DNA of 64,000 nucleotides from Trichosporon coremiiforme. Lineage: Eukaryota; Basidiomycota; Tremellomycetes; Trichosporonales; Trichosporonaceae. Location of the stretch: contig BCJJ01000014.1 of the NCBI GenBank assembly GCA_039545355.1, positions 122,999 through 186,998 on the forward strand. The letters are read 5' to 3'. A model generated the notes under the pieces. That model did no database searches, was not told the DNA's origin, and saw nothing but the letters and a program-made list of their open reading frames with translations. Both the position numbers and the translations under genes were made by a program. This document shows, piece by piece, positions 21,325 through 33,355 of the stretch (positions are counted from its first letter, which is position 1; the number at the start of each line of letters is the position of its first letter).

Positions 21325-22741
21325 CTAGTCCAAGCTAATGCGCAGCTGCTCCAAGGGGATCGGCTGGAAGTCGTCGACGTCGATCCCCCGCGAGCGCAGC
21401 TCCGCCTCCGCGTGCTTGGGCACGAGCTTCTTGATGAGATCGGGCCGGGTCGAGAGCTCCTCACGCGTAAAATTGAACAGCGCCGGCATGTCCTTTCCGT
21501 TGGGGAGGCGCGCGCCCTCCACTCTGAGCTCGTCGAAGAAGGGGTGAACGAGAGCTTGGGGAGCACTGGGGTCAGTGAAGTGCAACACTTTGTCAACTCA
21601 CGTGAGACGGGCGCTGGGAGTGTAGTCGAGGAGGTGGGAGATGAGGTCGATGGCGTCGGCAGACGTGCGGGGGCGGAAGACTTTGGTGAAGGGGTGGGGC
21701 TTGATCTGGGGGAACTTGTGCTCCATGTAGTTGGGGTTCATCGTCTTGATCTGTTCACGGGTCGGGGTTCCGAGAACCTTGATGATCTCCACCAGCTGGT
21801 CGATGCCCGACTCTCCGGGGAAGAGGGGCTGGCCCAGCATGAGCTCCGCCATGACGCATCCAGTGGACCAGATGTCAATGTTGGTCGCGTAGTTGGTCGC
21901 TCCGAAAATGAGCTCCGGCGCACGGTAGTACCTCGAGCAGATGTACGAGACGTTGGGCTCTCCGGCAACGAGAATCTTGGCCGAGCCAAAGTCGCAGAGC
22001 TTGAGGACACCCGTGTTGGGGTTCAGGAGCAGGTTCTGAGGCTTGATGTCACGGTGACAGATGCCGACTGAGTGGATGTACGCGAGCGACCTCAGGAGCT
22101 GGTACATGTACAGCTTGACCTGGAGCATGGGCACAATCTGCTTGAGCTTGGTATAGTAGCGGAGGCTGCGGTAAACAGTCTCCGGTACATACTCGAGGAC
22201 GAGGTTGAGGTACACCTCGTCCTTCTTGTCGCCGTTAGAGTAGAAGAACGCCTTGAGGTCGACAACGTTGGGGTGGCTGACCAGGCGCATGATCTGGAGC
22301 TCACGGTTCTGGACCAGTCAGCTAAGCGTTCCGGGAAGAACAGCTCACCTTGAAGCGCTTGTCCTGCAAGACCTTCTTGATCGCAATCTCCTGCTCCGGG
22401 ACCTCAGTTCCGTCGGCCGTCTTGGTCGCTGCTCGGTCAGCACGCAGCGGCATGCGTCATACGCGTCTGCGTCTGGCGACGGCGGCCCATGGGGCTGCTC
22501 GATCGCCGCCCGCTTACCACTCACGTAACATCTTGGCGGCAAACACGACACCAAAGGATCCGTTTCCAACGACCTTGTAGTTGGTGTAGGTGATGGCCAT
22601 CTCCTGGCCAGTCTTTCCCTCGTGCGCAGTGACGGTAACAACCCTGTTGGGGTCGTCTGGGCGGATGTCAGCTGACCGTGTTCCTTGACATTCCTGGAAT
22701 AGCTTACCCGTCACCCTAACCCCATTGACGAGGTTGCTCAT
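21325..22741 (-). CDS. GSK3: glycogen synthase kinase 3 (shaggy-type Ser/Thr kinase)
   Basis: Five exons: 22741-22708, 22656-22525, 22428-22349, 22308-21602, 21565-21325, phases consistent, 397 residues. The kinase domain starts near residue 40: glycine loop [10 protein letters not shown], catalytic Lys in [12 protein letters not shown] (about 73), HRDIKPQN (167-174), DFG (188-190), and activation loop [13 protein letters not shown], where Tyr 204 is the usual GSK3 autophosphorylation site. The CMGC insert [16 protein letters not shown] and substrate-priming pocket residues of the family follow. GSK3 phosphorylates primed substrates. In Cryptococcus and other fungi it acts in stress, sterol and morphogenesis signalling. 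The N-terminus is short (about 40 residues) with no extra domain. The third intron acceptor is the least certain, although its reading phase requires it. A very long non-coding stretch lies upstream. Confidence 0.95.
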
Positions 22742-25700
22742 TCTGATAACGTGTTAAGGCTGTTGGTCGTGCCAGAGTCGAGCGATGCGATGTACCAGAT
22801 GTACGGGATGGGTGGATGTTGAGTAATGAAAGTCAAAAGTGCGTGGACCACACGGATGGAGGAGGTGAGCAAAGTGAGACGACGGGCGGGCGAGACGGCG
22901 CGATTCCAATCGTTCCAAGCACAAGCGTGTCCGCGTTTCCAAGCACAACAGGACCAAAAGAATGGGGATGTGAATCACACAGGCAAACGCGTTCGTTGTC
23001 CGTTGGGATGCAATATGGATTGAAGTGGACGTCGGGGCGAGAGAGTGAAACAGGGCAATGTCAGCACAATGTACGCGCGGTTGTGGAGAGTCATGAGGTC
23101 GGGGACGGAGGTAGTGAGGTGGGAGCAACGCAAGTAGTAAGCAGGCGGCACGCGCGGCACGCCGAGGCAGTCGCTGCTTTCCGCGCAGGGGACCAGACCA
23201 AACACGCTTGCGATCAGAGATCAGATGCGCGCGAGGGCGGTGCCCTCGCGACCAGCTCGAGCTTCGCGGAGATGCGCGGTGCACGGCATGTCACTCGGCC
23301 GGATGCATGCGGAGAGCCCACGCTGCTCGGTGGCTAGTATGGTGTTGCGCGGCGGGTGATGAGGAGCACAGCAGCAGCTCGGCGGCGACACGGCTGGGGC
23401 CTGGGGAATCGGGACCAACGCGATGGGACGTCCTGTCCTCCTCTGTCTGGTTGCTTGCGCACCCCGCTTGCTTTCACGCTTACACTACACATCCGACGTC
23501 ACAGGAATGGGGAAGGGGGGAAGGGAGGAGCGCACCTTGAGCGATAGTCCCTCACGCCGACTGCGGATGCCGTGCGAAGGGTGGTTGGTTCAAAGAGGTA
23601 GAAGGTGGGGGGCTGGGGTTGTGGATGGAAGTGGTGATGGCGTCAATCAGCGGAAGAGGTCGGCTGGACGGCGGGCGGGTGTGTGTGGATGGTGGGGTGT
23701 GAGTTCTGGTGGTAGGTGGATGACAGAGTTCGTGGGGCGGGAGGTGGTGCGTCGAGCGGTCGGTGGGCGAGCGCTGTGTGCGGTGTGTAGAGTGTAGGTG
23801 GAAGGGGAGCTAGTCACGTAACCTGGGAGAGAGATGGAGTGGAAAGTGGTAGTGGTGGTGGGTGGTGGTGGGTGGTGGTGGTGGTGGTGGTGGTTGGATT
23901 GTGAGGTGTGGTAAGGGCCCAGGGTGTGGATGGAGGCCGCGAGTCAGAGTCTGAGCGTGCACCTTCGCCGTTGGGTGGTTGGCCTGGCTGGCGTGGTTGA
24001 GTGGGTGGTGGCTGTAGTGGACAGTTGGCTGGTTGGCTGAGCATGGTCGTTGTATTGGCTGGGCGCTGGGCAGAGGGAGGTGGAGGCAGACCCAGTCCAG
24101 GGCCAGGGAACGACGTGCACCGCGGTCAGTTGGCCAGGTCGATCTATTAGGCCCATTAGTCCATTATCCCTGCTTCTAATACGGCCATAAGCTTTTCGAG
24201 TGTAATGACTATAGGGCACGCCGGGCAAGGCAGGGACAGGGCAGGACAGGAGAAAGCTCAGGTGACCTGTGTCTTTCATTCTCGACTGGTCCATAGTCCC
24301 ATAGGCCAGCGGCTCTTTCCCTTCCAGTACCTGGGTCCCCTCTCTTCTCCCATTCTCCCCCATCTGCACGACGTAGCGTGTGACGCGCCGCTCTTTCGTG
24401 CCCAGCGGTGCTCCTCCTCCGCCGCCTCATCTCTTCCCCATCCGCCCAGCATCCCAGGGGAGGACAGGGCAAGGGGGCTTCCGGCCCATCACCCACGCAG
24501 CCAATCAGCGTGTCCGTCTGTCCCTGGCTCACCACGGCGTTATGGAATGTGGCACAACCCCCTTATTCACCAGGTCAAATAGCCATGCCCAGGATTGGTA
24601 ATGACCTCATTAGTCCGTACGCGTGAGCGCGCGAGTGTGCTGCTGCACGCGTCAGTAGTGGGCGTGCGTAACTGCCAGCCAACCATCAACGGCGGACCAG
24701 TGCACCAGTGTACGATGACAGTGACGGCGCGGCGCTGAATGTGACGCAGGGTCGCGCTCTCATGCGAGGTATGCAACGCCCAAACGAAAGCTGGGTCCGA
24801 ACCCTCTTCATGCATCATGCATCGTTTCGCCGCATGGCGTCGTGCGTGCTTCTGCTCATATGCTCGTCGCCCGGAGCAGTGGGCAAAGCAAAGTAATGAC
24901 ATAGCTGGCACGCGAGGACCTGTCATGACATGTGTCTGTTCCTCAGCGGTATCCCGGCTCTGTCCCGAGCAGTCTGTGCGTTGGTCCGGAGTACCACTTC
25001 AATGGCTGAAGCTTCCCTGGTGCATGGTGGACTATGGACTAGGCGGAACACCTGTCGCTAGCGCTCTATGACCTTTCATCGAGGTGGCGTTGAGTCCCAG
25101 ATCTCACCTTCATCGTTTTGCTCTCCTTCGAGTTCTATACCCCCGTACCCTCGCCAGGCAGCCAAACACTCTAAATGAAGGCTTTAGTCCGAGGAGTATG
25201 AGAAAACCGAGCTCATCACATGCCATCAAGCTTTGCAGCCAGCCAGACTCTAGATCCCCAACCCAAGACATCAGCTGCCTCACGTCCAGTTATCGCTCAC
25301 GTGTTCACGCGAACCCTCGTCCCTGGTCATCCCTGTCCTGCAACCCGCTTGCACAGCCTCATACGCAGAATGACGCAAGACGATGTGGTGGTTCCTTGGT
25401 TCCTTGAAGACTGCGAGTTATTCCAGATATCCCACAGGCAGTGACAGATATCCAACCGTAAGGTTACAGATTAGACTGCGTAGGGGAGGAACGATCGTGC
25501 GAAGCTTCAATCATGCAAGCAGACTTCCAATCAGAGTTGATCAGACTCTAATCCTTGTTTCATGCACATCTGCCCACTGCCCACTGCTGCGCTTCTGTCG
25601 AGAGGTGGACTGCGGGGACGTGTCACGCGAGCTGGGCTTGGCACCCACTCGACTATACTTCCCTCCCGAGTACTTTGACACTCGTCGATCTGTCCTATGT

Positions 25701-26659
25701 CAATCAGCGCTGCGTTATTCAAGCGGACAGTTCATCGATCGCCAGCAGAGATTACGATTGCCCCTCGTTTCTGTGATTCTGCCCACATCGTAGAGCTTGC
25801 CACGCTCGTTCCTCCAGGACGTGACCAAGATGGGAACGAGGGGATATCAGGGTATAGCGCACCGACCTAGCCCTCGATGCACAGACCGTCCATCTCATCT
25901 CGGACTCGGTCGGACTGATCACTGATTGGGGTTCCAGCACTCCTCCCCGCCCACAATATGGGCCTTTGGGGCACGGCATCGGGTGCGTTTGCTAACCTCC
26001 TTTGATTCCCAACGGGACTCCTCTTCCAATCGCGATGGGCTCCTCAGTATTGTAACGCCCCGCGGGACTCCGCCCCTTCTACCATCTCACTGGCTCGCTG
26101 ACCTCTACAGGAACTGCTGCATTCCTCACCCCTCACCCCGCTATGCAAGCCATCTCCCTCGCTCCCTCACAAGTTCGCTCTCTCGCTTGACACGGCGTGC
26201 GCAGTTAACTTTGGTGCCTCAATTCGTCGCCTAACTTGTTTGAACAATACACGACAGGGCCAACCACGCAGACACAGAGTATTGGGACGCAGGGTATCGT
26301 GGCTTGTGGCGCCTCTACTAGCTCTGCTGCGGACTGATATGGGTTGACCCCGTAGGACGGCCGGGGCGGAGTGCCAAGGCATGTGTCGGTGGGCAGCATG
26401 TAGCACGCTGCAACACGTTGTCAGCCACTTCTCTTGGGCTTGCTTGGGTTCGCTTAGGCTGTAGCGTACAATAACATATGAGCATGATGTACAATCGTCT
26501 CTCCCTGGCTATGGCTATATAGTGGCTGTTGCGCACACGTCGCTCGTGCGCACGCCTCGCCCCGCTCTCAACGGACCTCGGCATGTCGTGCCTTGCAGAT
26601 GCACTCGTGCGCCTGGCCGCCTCCCCTCCTTCCTGCACTCGGCGGGCTCAGCGCCGTGT
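22742..26659. other. 3.9-kb stretch without a recognisable gene
   Basis: This is the longest non-coding interval here. It comprises the GSK3 upstream region and the 3' flank of ATG2, whose stop is at 26660. Frames are short and unlike known families. It includes a GGT-rich tract (listed separately), several GC-rich blocks, and a segment at 25450-26150 with scattered gactctgatca-like words. No tRNA or rRNA fold was found by eye. A long GSK3 leader with upstream ORFs, or an antisense/long non-coding RNA, is possible. Confidence 0.45.
23846..23895. repeat. GGT-rich microsatellite
   Basis: About 50 bases of near-uninterrupted ggt/gggt units, about 1.1 kb upstream of the GSK3 start. Guanine-rich on the + strand, so it could form G-quadruplex structure; that is inference. 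Confidence 0.8.
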
Positions 26660-29600
26660 CTACTTGTACTTATCCTCCTGCTCCGCCCTGCCCTCCGGAT
26701 CGAGCGTGTTGCGCATCCCCATCAGCGTCTTGCTCACTGCCTCACTGGCACCGATCATGGGCTTGATCACAGCCACGGGCACGGCACGCACGACGGCCTT
26801 GAGCGCGCCGCCTTCCTGATCCTCCCCGCTGCTGCGCTCGTACACCTCCATCGGGACGGCGAGGATCGTCTGCGCCGCGCTGTTCATGTTGTTCGCTAGG
26901 CTGCGGTAGGCCGCCTTGACGCCCTCGCGCACGTCGGAGGGCTGGGCGCGGTAGCGCGATTGCAGGTGGTCGTCGTCCGAGTCTTGCTCGTCGATCACCA
27001 CGACACTGTCTGCTACTTTGTTGCCCAATGCGCCCTCGGCGCGCTCAAGGACGACTTGGGTGCCCGTCGCGAGTCGCGCGCCCAGCTTCATCATCTCGAG
27101 TCCTGTGGAGCGGACGAAGGACTTGCCGCCCTGCTGCAGGCCGCGGGCGACGCGGCCGTCCTTCCTGTACTGCTCGATTGGGAGGAGGATCAGGTCCGCG
27201 ACACCGCTGCCGACGTTCACCATGGAGCGGATCGGGGACACACCGCTGATCACGTCCGCGAGCTGGTTCGCCTTCACGTCCGGCGTCCAGATGTCCTGCA
27301 GCATCGTCGAGAGCTTGGACGAGCCCGTGATCTGGGGTCAGCTTGATGAAAGAGAAGATAAGCTGTCACTCACACCTGACAGCGTCACGTGGCGCAGCGT
27401 CATCTCGGCCCCTTCGAAGTGGAAGAAGTTCATGAGCTCGATCGTCCGGCCCTGACGCAGCGCACCGTAGTCGACACGCTTCGGCTTGTAGTCCAGCTTT
27501 AGCTCAACGGGGAAGATCTCGACGCGTTCTGGAGTTAGCTTATAGATCAAAACGACAGCTACGCACGGAAGTAAGGCTCAGTTTTCGGCGCCACTTCCAC
27601 TGCAGCCTCAGCGCCAGGCACAGTGAAGCTGAAGAAGTGCTTCAGGAAGTCGAGCGCGTCCTGATCCACGTGCAGTCGCAGAGGGAGAACCTTGGCCTGC
27701 CTGTCAGCTGAACTCGAGGGCGTCAACTCACTCTAACTCTGATCTCCTCGTCTGGAGACGGCAGGTGCGGCCGGACCGTGATGACCTCGACCCGGACCAT
27801 GTCCGCGTCCGTCTCGCGCACGTTGCCTCGCGAGTCGGACTTCATCTCGGTCAGGAACTTCTTCCACGTTGACGTCTTGATGTGGTCGAGAATGTCGAAC
27901 GACTGCGCGGTCAGGTGCAGGCGTGACGCCGTCGAGTCGTCCTTGCCGTACATGTCCACGTCGGCGCGAAGGCCATGCAGCGAGAATTCGATTTGCGGAC
28001 GCTTAGAGCGCGTGAGACGCTTGCCATGCAGCCTGATGCGACGCTTGGTTGCTTGCGGGGACTGGGGTGATGGCAGTTCCGCAGCCTCGGGGAACGTCTG
28101 CCACGAACTCTCGCTCCAACTCTCGCCGCCGAGGTCCTCGAGTTCCTCGTCGATGGCAGCGAGGAGCTGCGTCGAGTCCATGTCATCGCGGTTCTGGTCG
28201 AGACCAATGTACACCGAGTTGAAGAGCACGGAGCTCGCTTGGTCGATCGAGGCATCGGGTTTCTGGCCGGACGCAAGGAGCTGCTTGATCTTCTCCAGCT
28301 TCTTGCGCACAGCCTTCATCTCGTCCTCAATCGCCTTGCGCGTCTTCACCCAGTCATAGCCTTCGTGGAAGTAGACGGTGACGGACGTGTTCTGCACACG
28401 GATACGAGTCTTGCCGAGCCGCGTCTCCTCGCTGTTCAGCACGACGGGGAGGTTGTTCCAGTAGTTGGGCTCCTCCTTGAACGGCTCCTTCATCAGAATC
28501 TTGATCGTGCCGCCGTTGTGCTCGGCGAAGTGGTGGTCCTCCTCGGTTGACTCCCAAGACCTGAGAGACTCGCCAGTGTGGTTGTCGACATGCGGCGACT
28601 TCTTCGACTGCTGTGCTGCATGGTCGAGATAGTCCAAGTCTGTCGGCAAATCGTCCTCGATCATGTCGGCGCCCGAGATGATATCTGGAGCCTTGGTGAA
28701 CGCCTGCATATCGACAGAGCCAAAGACGTCGATGGTTTGGTCCAGAGCCACTGGATGCCGTTTCGGCGAGTCCTCCTCAGGCTCAGCCTTCTTCGGCCCC
28801 AGCTTGGACAAGTCACCAGCCAGAGCACCAATCGTAGCGAGCGAGTCTGCGCAAGCAGTAACGCGAACCATGGACTGCAGAATGTCGATCAAGACAGTCT
28901 CGTTCGGCACGAGCGAACGAGTGATCTTGGTGTCGAGCGTGACGAGCTCGACCAGCTGGGCATACCCGGCCCGCTTCCAGGCTTCCAGTGACAGTTGGTG
29001 GCCCATCTGCAGCGGCGTAGCGGCTTCGAGGTCATCAATCGTCAGCAGGTGCCCGCCAGACAGCCCCACATCAACGTTTGTTTCCATGCCCTCGCTCTCC
29101 AGCACAGTCCTCACGTCGAGGACATTGGCTATGAGAAGCACGGCACCAGGAAGAGAGGGGGTCGCGATGTGGATAGAGCAGTCATTGATGGCCAGCTGGA
29201 TCTTGGTAACCTCGCTGGGAACGACATCCTCGAAGACACCCTCAGGCGTCTTGGCGTATCTCGCTAAATCCTGCACCCATTCGAGATCCTTAGTCACGAA
29301 TACGGTGCAGGCCGAGGTGATGAGGCGGATACCCGTCTCCTTGGTGCGATCCTGATGCGTGAGGGTGGAGAAGCGCAACGTGACGATAGGCTGAGTATGC
29401 GTCGTAAGCGTGAGGGGAGTCGTGCGGCCAAAGATACGAGCCGCATCGGCCTCGGGTGACGCGTGGTGGAACAGGTCCGCGTCCATTGTGGTGACTGTGA
29501 TCGCCGTCTCCTGCTTGTGAGTGAGATTCGACTCGAGTTTAACGTCAAGGTCCGAAGCTCTCAGGGACAGGATGCGGTTTGAGTCCTCGGAGGTCGATGG

Positions 29601-32600
29601 CGGCGAGGACGGCGGGGGAGCTAAGGACCTCGGGACGACGAGCGTGACCTCGGCCTCACTAATGAGCACGCGGAGTAGCGTCGCCGCAGGGTCGTCCTCT
29701 TCTTCATCCGCCATGGAGCTGCTTGTGGAGCTCGAAGCCTTGGAGCCGAAGAAGCGACTTCCGATCATCTTCAGATCGTCTCGGGGCTTGGGGGCGGAAC
29801 CGTCGCCGAACGCTCCGTCGAGCCAATGAGTCATGTCATCGGCGAAGAACTGAAGACCCTCAACTGTCGGCTGGCGAATCTTGGCCTGCACCGATGGGAT
29901 CTTGCAGGTGACAGACTTTGTTCTAAGGCCCGTGACCGGCGACAACTCAGAGTGCACGTGCACCTTCGGGAGAAGCAGTCCGTCGTCTTCTCCGGGTTCC
30001 GGCGCCAAAGGCCCAATGACGAGGAATGCTGAGGTCCGCTTCTCTGGCGCCCTGCTGAACAGGAACAGCATTGTCTGCCACTCGACCTGGGTGCCACCAA
30101 GTGGGTCAGGTTCGAACGAGCCTTGGCTGGGGCGTCGGGCTTGTGGCATCATTGCTGGCGGATCCTCAGCAATGTTCACGGAGAGCCCGTGAATGTCCAG
30201 GGTGACGATGCCCGAGCGAAGATGTGCGCCATCACCCCATGAGCCTCGCCGATTGACTGGTGCCGGACATCGAATGTCGAGACGGATCATAGGACACGTC
30301 AGCTTCATCAGCGAGTTCGGCCGCTGCACTGGCCGAGCACTAGGACGTCCTATTCCCGGCAGCATGGGCTGGTGGTAATGCTTGAACTGCGGCAGCTCTG
30401 GTCGGTGAGCCGTGCCGGGGGACGATGCTCGATCGGAGTCTCCGCTCGATCGGATGCACGGAGCTAATGATCGAAGAACGGGCAGCAGTCGCTCAACGAG
30501 CGAGAGGTCCAGGAAGCAGTGAACAGGCAGGAGCTCGACGTGCGCTGGTGCACCAGGCCGAAGCTCCTTCTTGATCACAATTGCCTGCGCACCGGTTGGC
30601 TCCGGGGTGGTCGGCACCCCTCTCAAGATACCCTTCCCTCGGGGCCGCACACGCCACGCCTTCTCTCCACTCTTTTTTTGCACACCAGCGTTTCGCCAGT
30701 CGACGGAATCGAACTCGGGGAACGCGTTCTGGTTTGCAGGCGAACGGTTGTGCGTGGAAAGGAGGCTGGAAGGAGCTCCGGGCGGCACCTCGTATTGCTT
30801 CGGCAAGTTCGCATCGAAGATCAGCACCGGGAAGATGCCTCCTGGCGGCTCATCTTCACCAGATTCGGCCGACGACAGGAACTCGAACAGCGAGGCGTCG
30901 GCCACGGACAAGGTGAGCTGCGGCGGGTGTGGTGAGGGCGATTTGCGTCGCGGTTCATTTCGCCGTCGTGGTGGAGCTGGCTTCTGCTCGGCAACTGCGT
31001 ACAGCGCTGCAACATCTTCGAACCGCAGTCGGAGATGTCCGAGCTGGACAAAGTTCGCCGCCGGCCGCTGGTAGAACTGGGTTATCGAGGCTTCCGCCTC
31101 CTCCGTCAGCGGGCTGACATCGTACACGATCGCCGCGAACAGAGCCTTCAGATGCACCTGGATGTCAGACCGCGGCTGTGGTGCTGAGGGCTCTCCGGAA
31201 GCCTGCGGCTGCGTCGACGACTGAGATGAGGGGATCACAGCCTGAGCCAGCGCCAAAAGGAACGACATCTGCCTGGGTAGCAGCACAGCCGTCAGCGTGC
31301 CCATCGAAACATCTAGTTCAAACGCGGGCAGTGACGGAGACGATTCCGCAGGTTGGGGCGTAGGCTGCAACTGTTCCATTCCCTCCGGCGCAGTGCCAGA
31401 AGGCACGGTGAGCGCCGGATATGTCGTTGTCATGCGAACAACAATATCCTCCGAGCCAAAGCTCAGAATCTTGATTTCTGGGAACTCAGGACCGGGTGTC
31501 GGAGTCGCCGTTCGACTGGTCGCTTCCGTCCGACTCGTCGCCTCCGAATGGGTGGAAGACGACAACGAGGGCGCGTGACGAGGTGGAGGGGTCGGCATGC
31601 GTCGTGGTGGCGTTGGCGGTCGAGGCGGCGGGGTAGCCTTCCTCGGCGAGGGCGACTTACGCGGCGAAGAGGGAATCGAAGGGATGTTGGACTCCTTCTC
31701 CATCGGCTCAGAAGCGAATGGGTCATTCTCGGGGTCCTCGACCATGCTGTGGTAGATACTCCTGCCAGTGGCACTCGACATCGTGCTGGCGGAGAGGTAT
31801 GCGCCTCCGGTGGCTCGTCCCGTCGCTAACGCTTCTGACGGATCTTGGATCACCACACTCTGACGCAGATCCGCCACAGCCTGAGACATGACCATGTCAT
31901 GAAACTCATCGTTACTTGAGTCTTCCGATTCGTACGAGGACGTGGTGGCTGACGTCGCCTCCGAGGACGTCGAAACTGTGCGGTAAACCGACGGCTTCGG
32001 CGGGACGGTCTGTGGTGTTGGGACCGGAGCCTCCGCAGAGGACAATGGCAGTACGTGAATGTCGACGCCGGACACCGTGACGACTCGTATCGTTTGTCGT
32101 GGCGCCGCAGGGTCCTCTGGTGTCTCGTCACTGTATCGCACCTCACCGATGCGAAGCTCGAGTATCCCACCATACTTCTGGTCTGGGAAGTGGACCCGGA
32201 TCCGGATATTCTTCACCTTGCACTCCAGTCGCGCGAGTATCCTCTCCACCAGCGTCGCCAGCACCGTTGTGCTCTCCACGCCCGGGGTCAAGGGCGAGTC
32301 GATAGGCGCCCCGCCGCCTGGCATGGTGTTCGCCGGGCTCGGAAAGCCTCCGGGAACATCGTCAGCGAATGGGTCTGTCTGATTCAGCACCAGCGACTCG
32401 CGGATAGACCGGTCGAGCTCGGCGCCTTCGAATGCATCCAGCTCGCTGTGCACGAAGTCGTCGGCAGCAGACGTTACGGAACTGGCGAGGTCGCGATGCT
32501 GAGACTCGGACCGGTGAAACTGCTTCGCCTTGTCTTGCGGAAGAATCGAGACATCGAGGGTGAGTGAGTCGACCGTTAGGGACAGCGGATCAGACCACAG

Positions 32601-32941
32601 GTTGGGGAACGGCACACGAGCGGTCACCTTTGCCACCTCGCCAGCGCTGACGACGAACGGTAGCGTATCCGGAATGAGGGTGTTGACCTCCTGCATGTCA
32701 GCTGGTATCTCAAGCATGCGTAGCTCACGTCTGCGTCAACCTCAAGTCTCTCTAGCTCGACGAGACCTTGGCTGATCTGGGCCTGGATCCGATCGACGTC
32801 AAGACCAGAGGCAACAATGAACCGGCCAAAGGCGCGTTTCAGGACATAGCTGAGGAATCGCCGCTGGATGTTTGCCGGCAGGGATATTGATGGGAAGCTC
32901 GGGAGGCTAATAGGGAGGGACAGAAACGATGGAAACCACAT
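26660..32941 (-). CDS. ATG2: autophagy-related lipid-transfer protein Atg2
   Basis: Five exons: 32941-32729, 32690-27732, 27696-27567, 27528-27374, 27331-26660, phases consistent, 2042 residues. The N-terminal chorein-type region is [12 protein letters not shown] followed by [16 protein letters not shown] across the first intron. The conserved Atg2 core domain is near residues 1500-1700 ([46 protein letters not shown]). The C-terminal block is also typical ([64 protein letters not shown]). Atg2 forms a rod that moves phospholipid from the ER to the growing phagophore, working with Atg18 and Atg9. Residues about 260-420 are low-complexity Ser/Pro-rich. The 4959-nt exon 2 has no intron. Introns 2 and 4 use the second of two nearby AGs or a phase-forced donor, inferred from frame. 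It shares a divergent promoter with VPS16. Confidence 0.94.
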
Positions 32942-33355
32942 CGTGGTCGAGTCTGCGTGCGGCCAACAATCAGGCGTTCATGGGCGTTCACTGGCGCTGG
33001 TTGTGAGAGGTCGTTACGATGATGTAATTGCCGCAGCCCCTCTTGATGGATCTAGCCGACGGATACTGGGCGCTTGTGTCGACAGGTGAGATGGTATGCC
33101 AATGCTATGCTATGCGAGTGTGAGAGAGCGTTGTGATGAGGGGAGAACGCCGGGGTGGGGTGTTGATGCTTAAGGCTAGCGCAGAGTCTCAGTCGCCACC
33201 CAAGTGACGCTGGGCGCGTGCTGGGCCGAGGTACCGATTGCGGAAGCATCTTATCAGGAGCCCGTCACGCATCGATGACGCTCGTCCCAATCCGTCTATC
33301 CCTGGGCAGCACCAACCTGGCAGTGCAGCATTACTCTCAACCACCATCGCGCGCC
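32942..33355. promoter_or_regulatory. divergent promoter between ATG2 (-) and VPS16 (+)
   Basis: 414 nt between the two start codons. Both gene products act in delivery to the vacuole. No TATA box is clear; tgctatgctatgcgagtg near 33103 contains a small direct repeat (gctat). Co-regulation is inferred from spacing and function. Confidence 0.5.
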
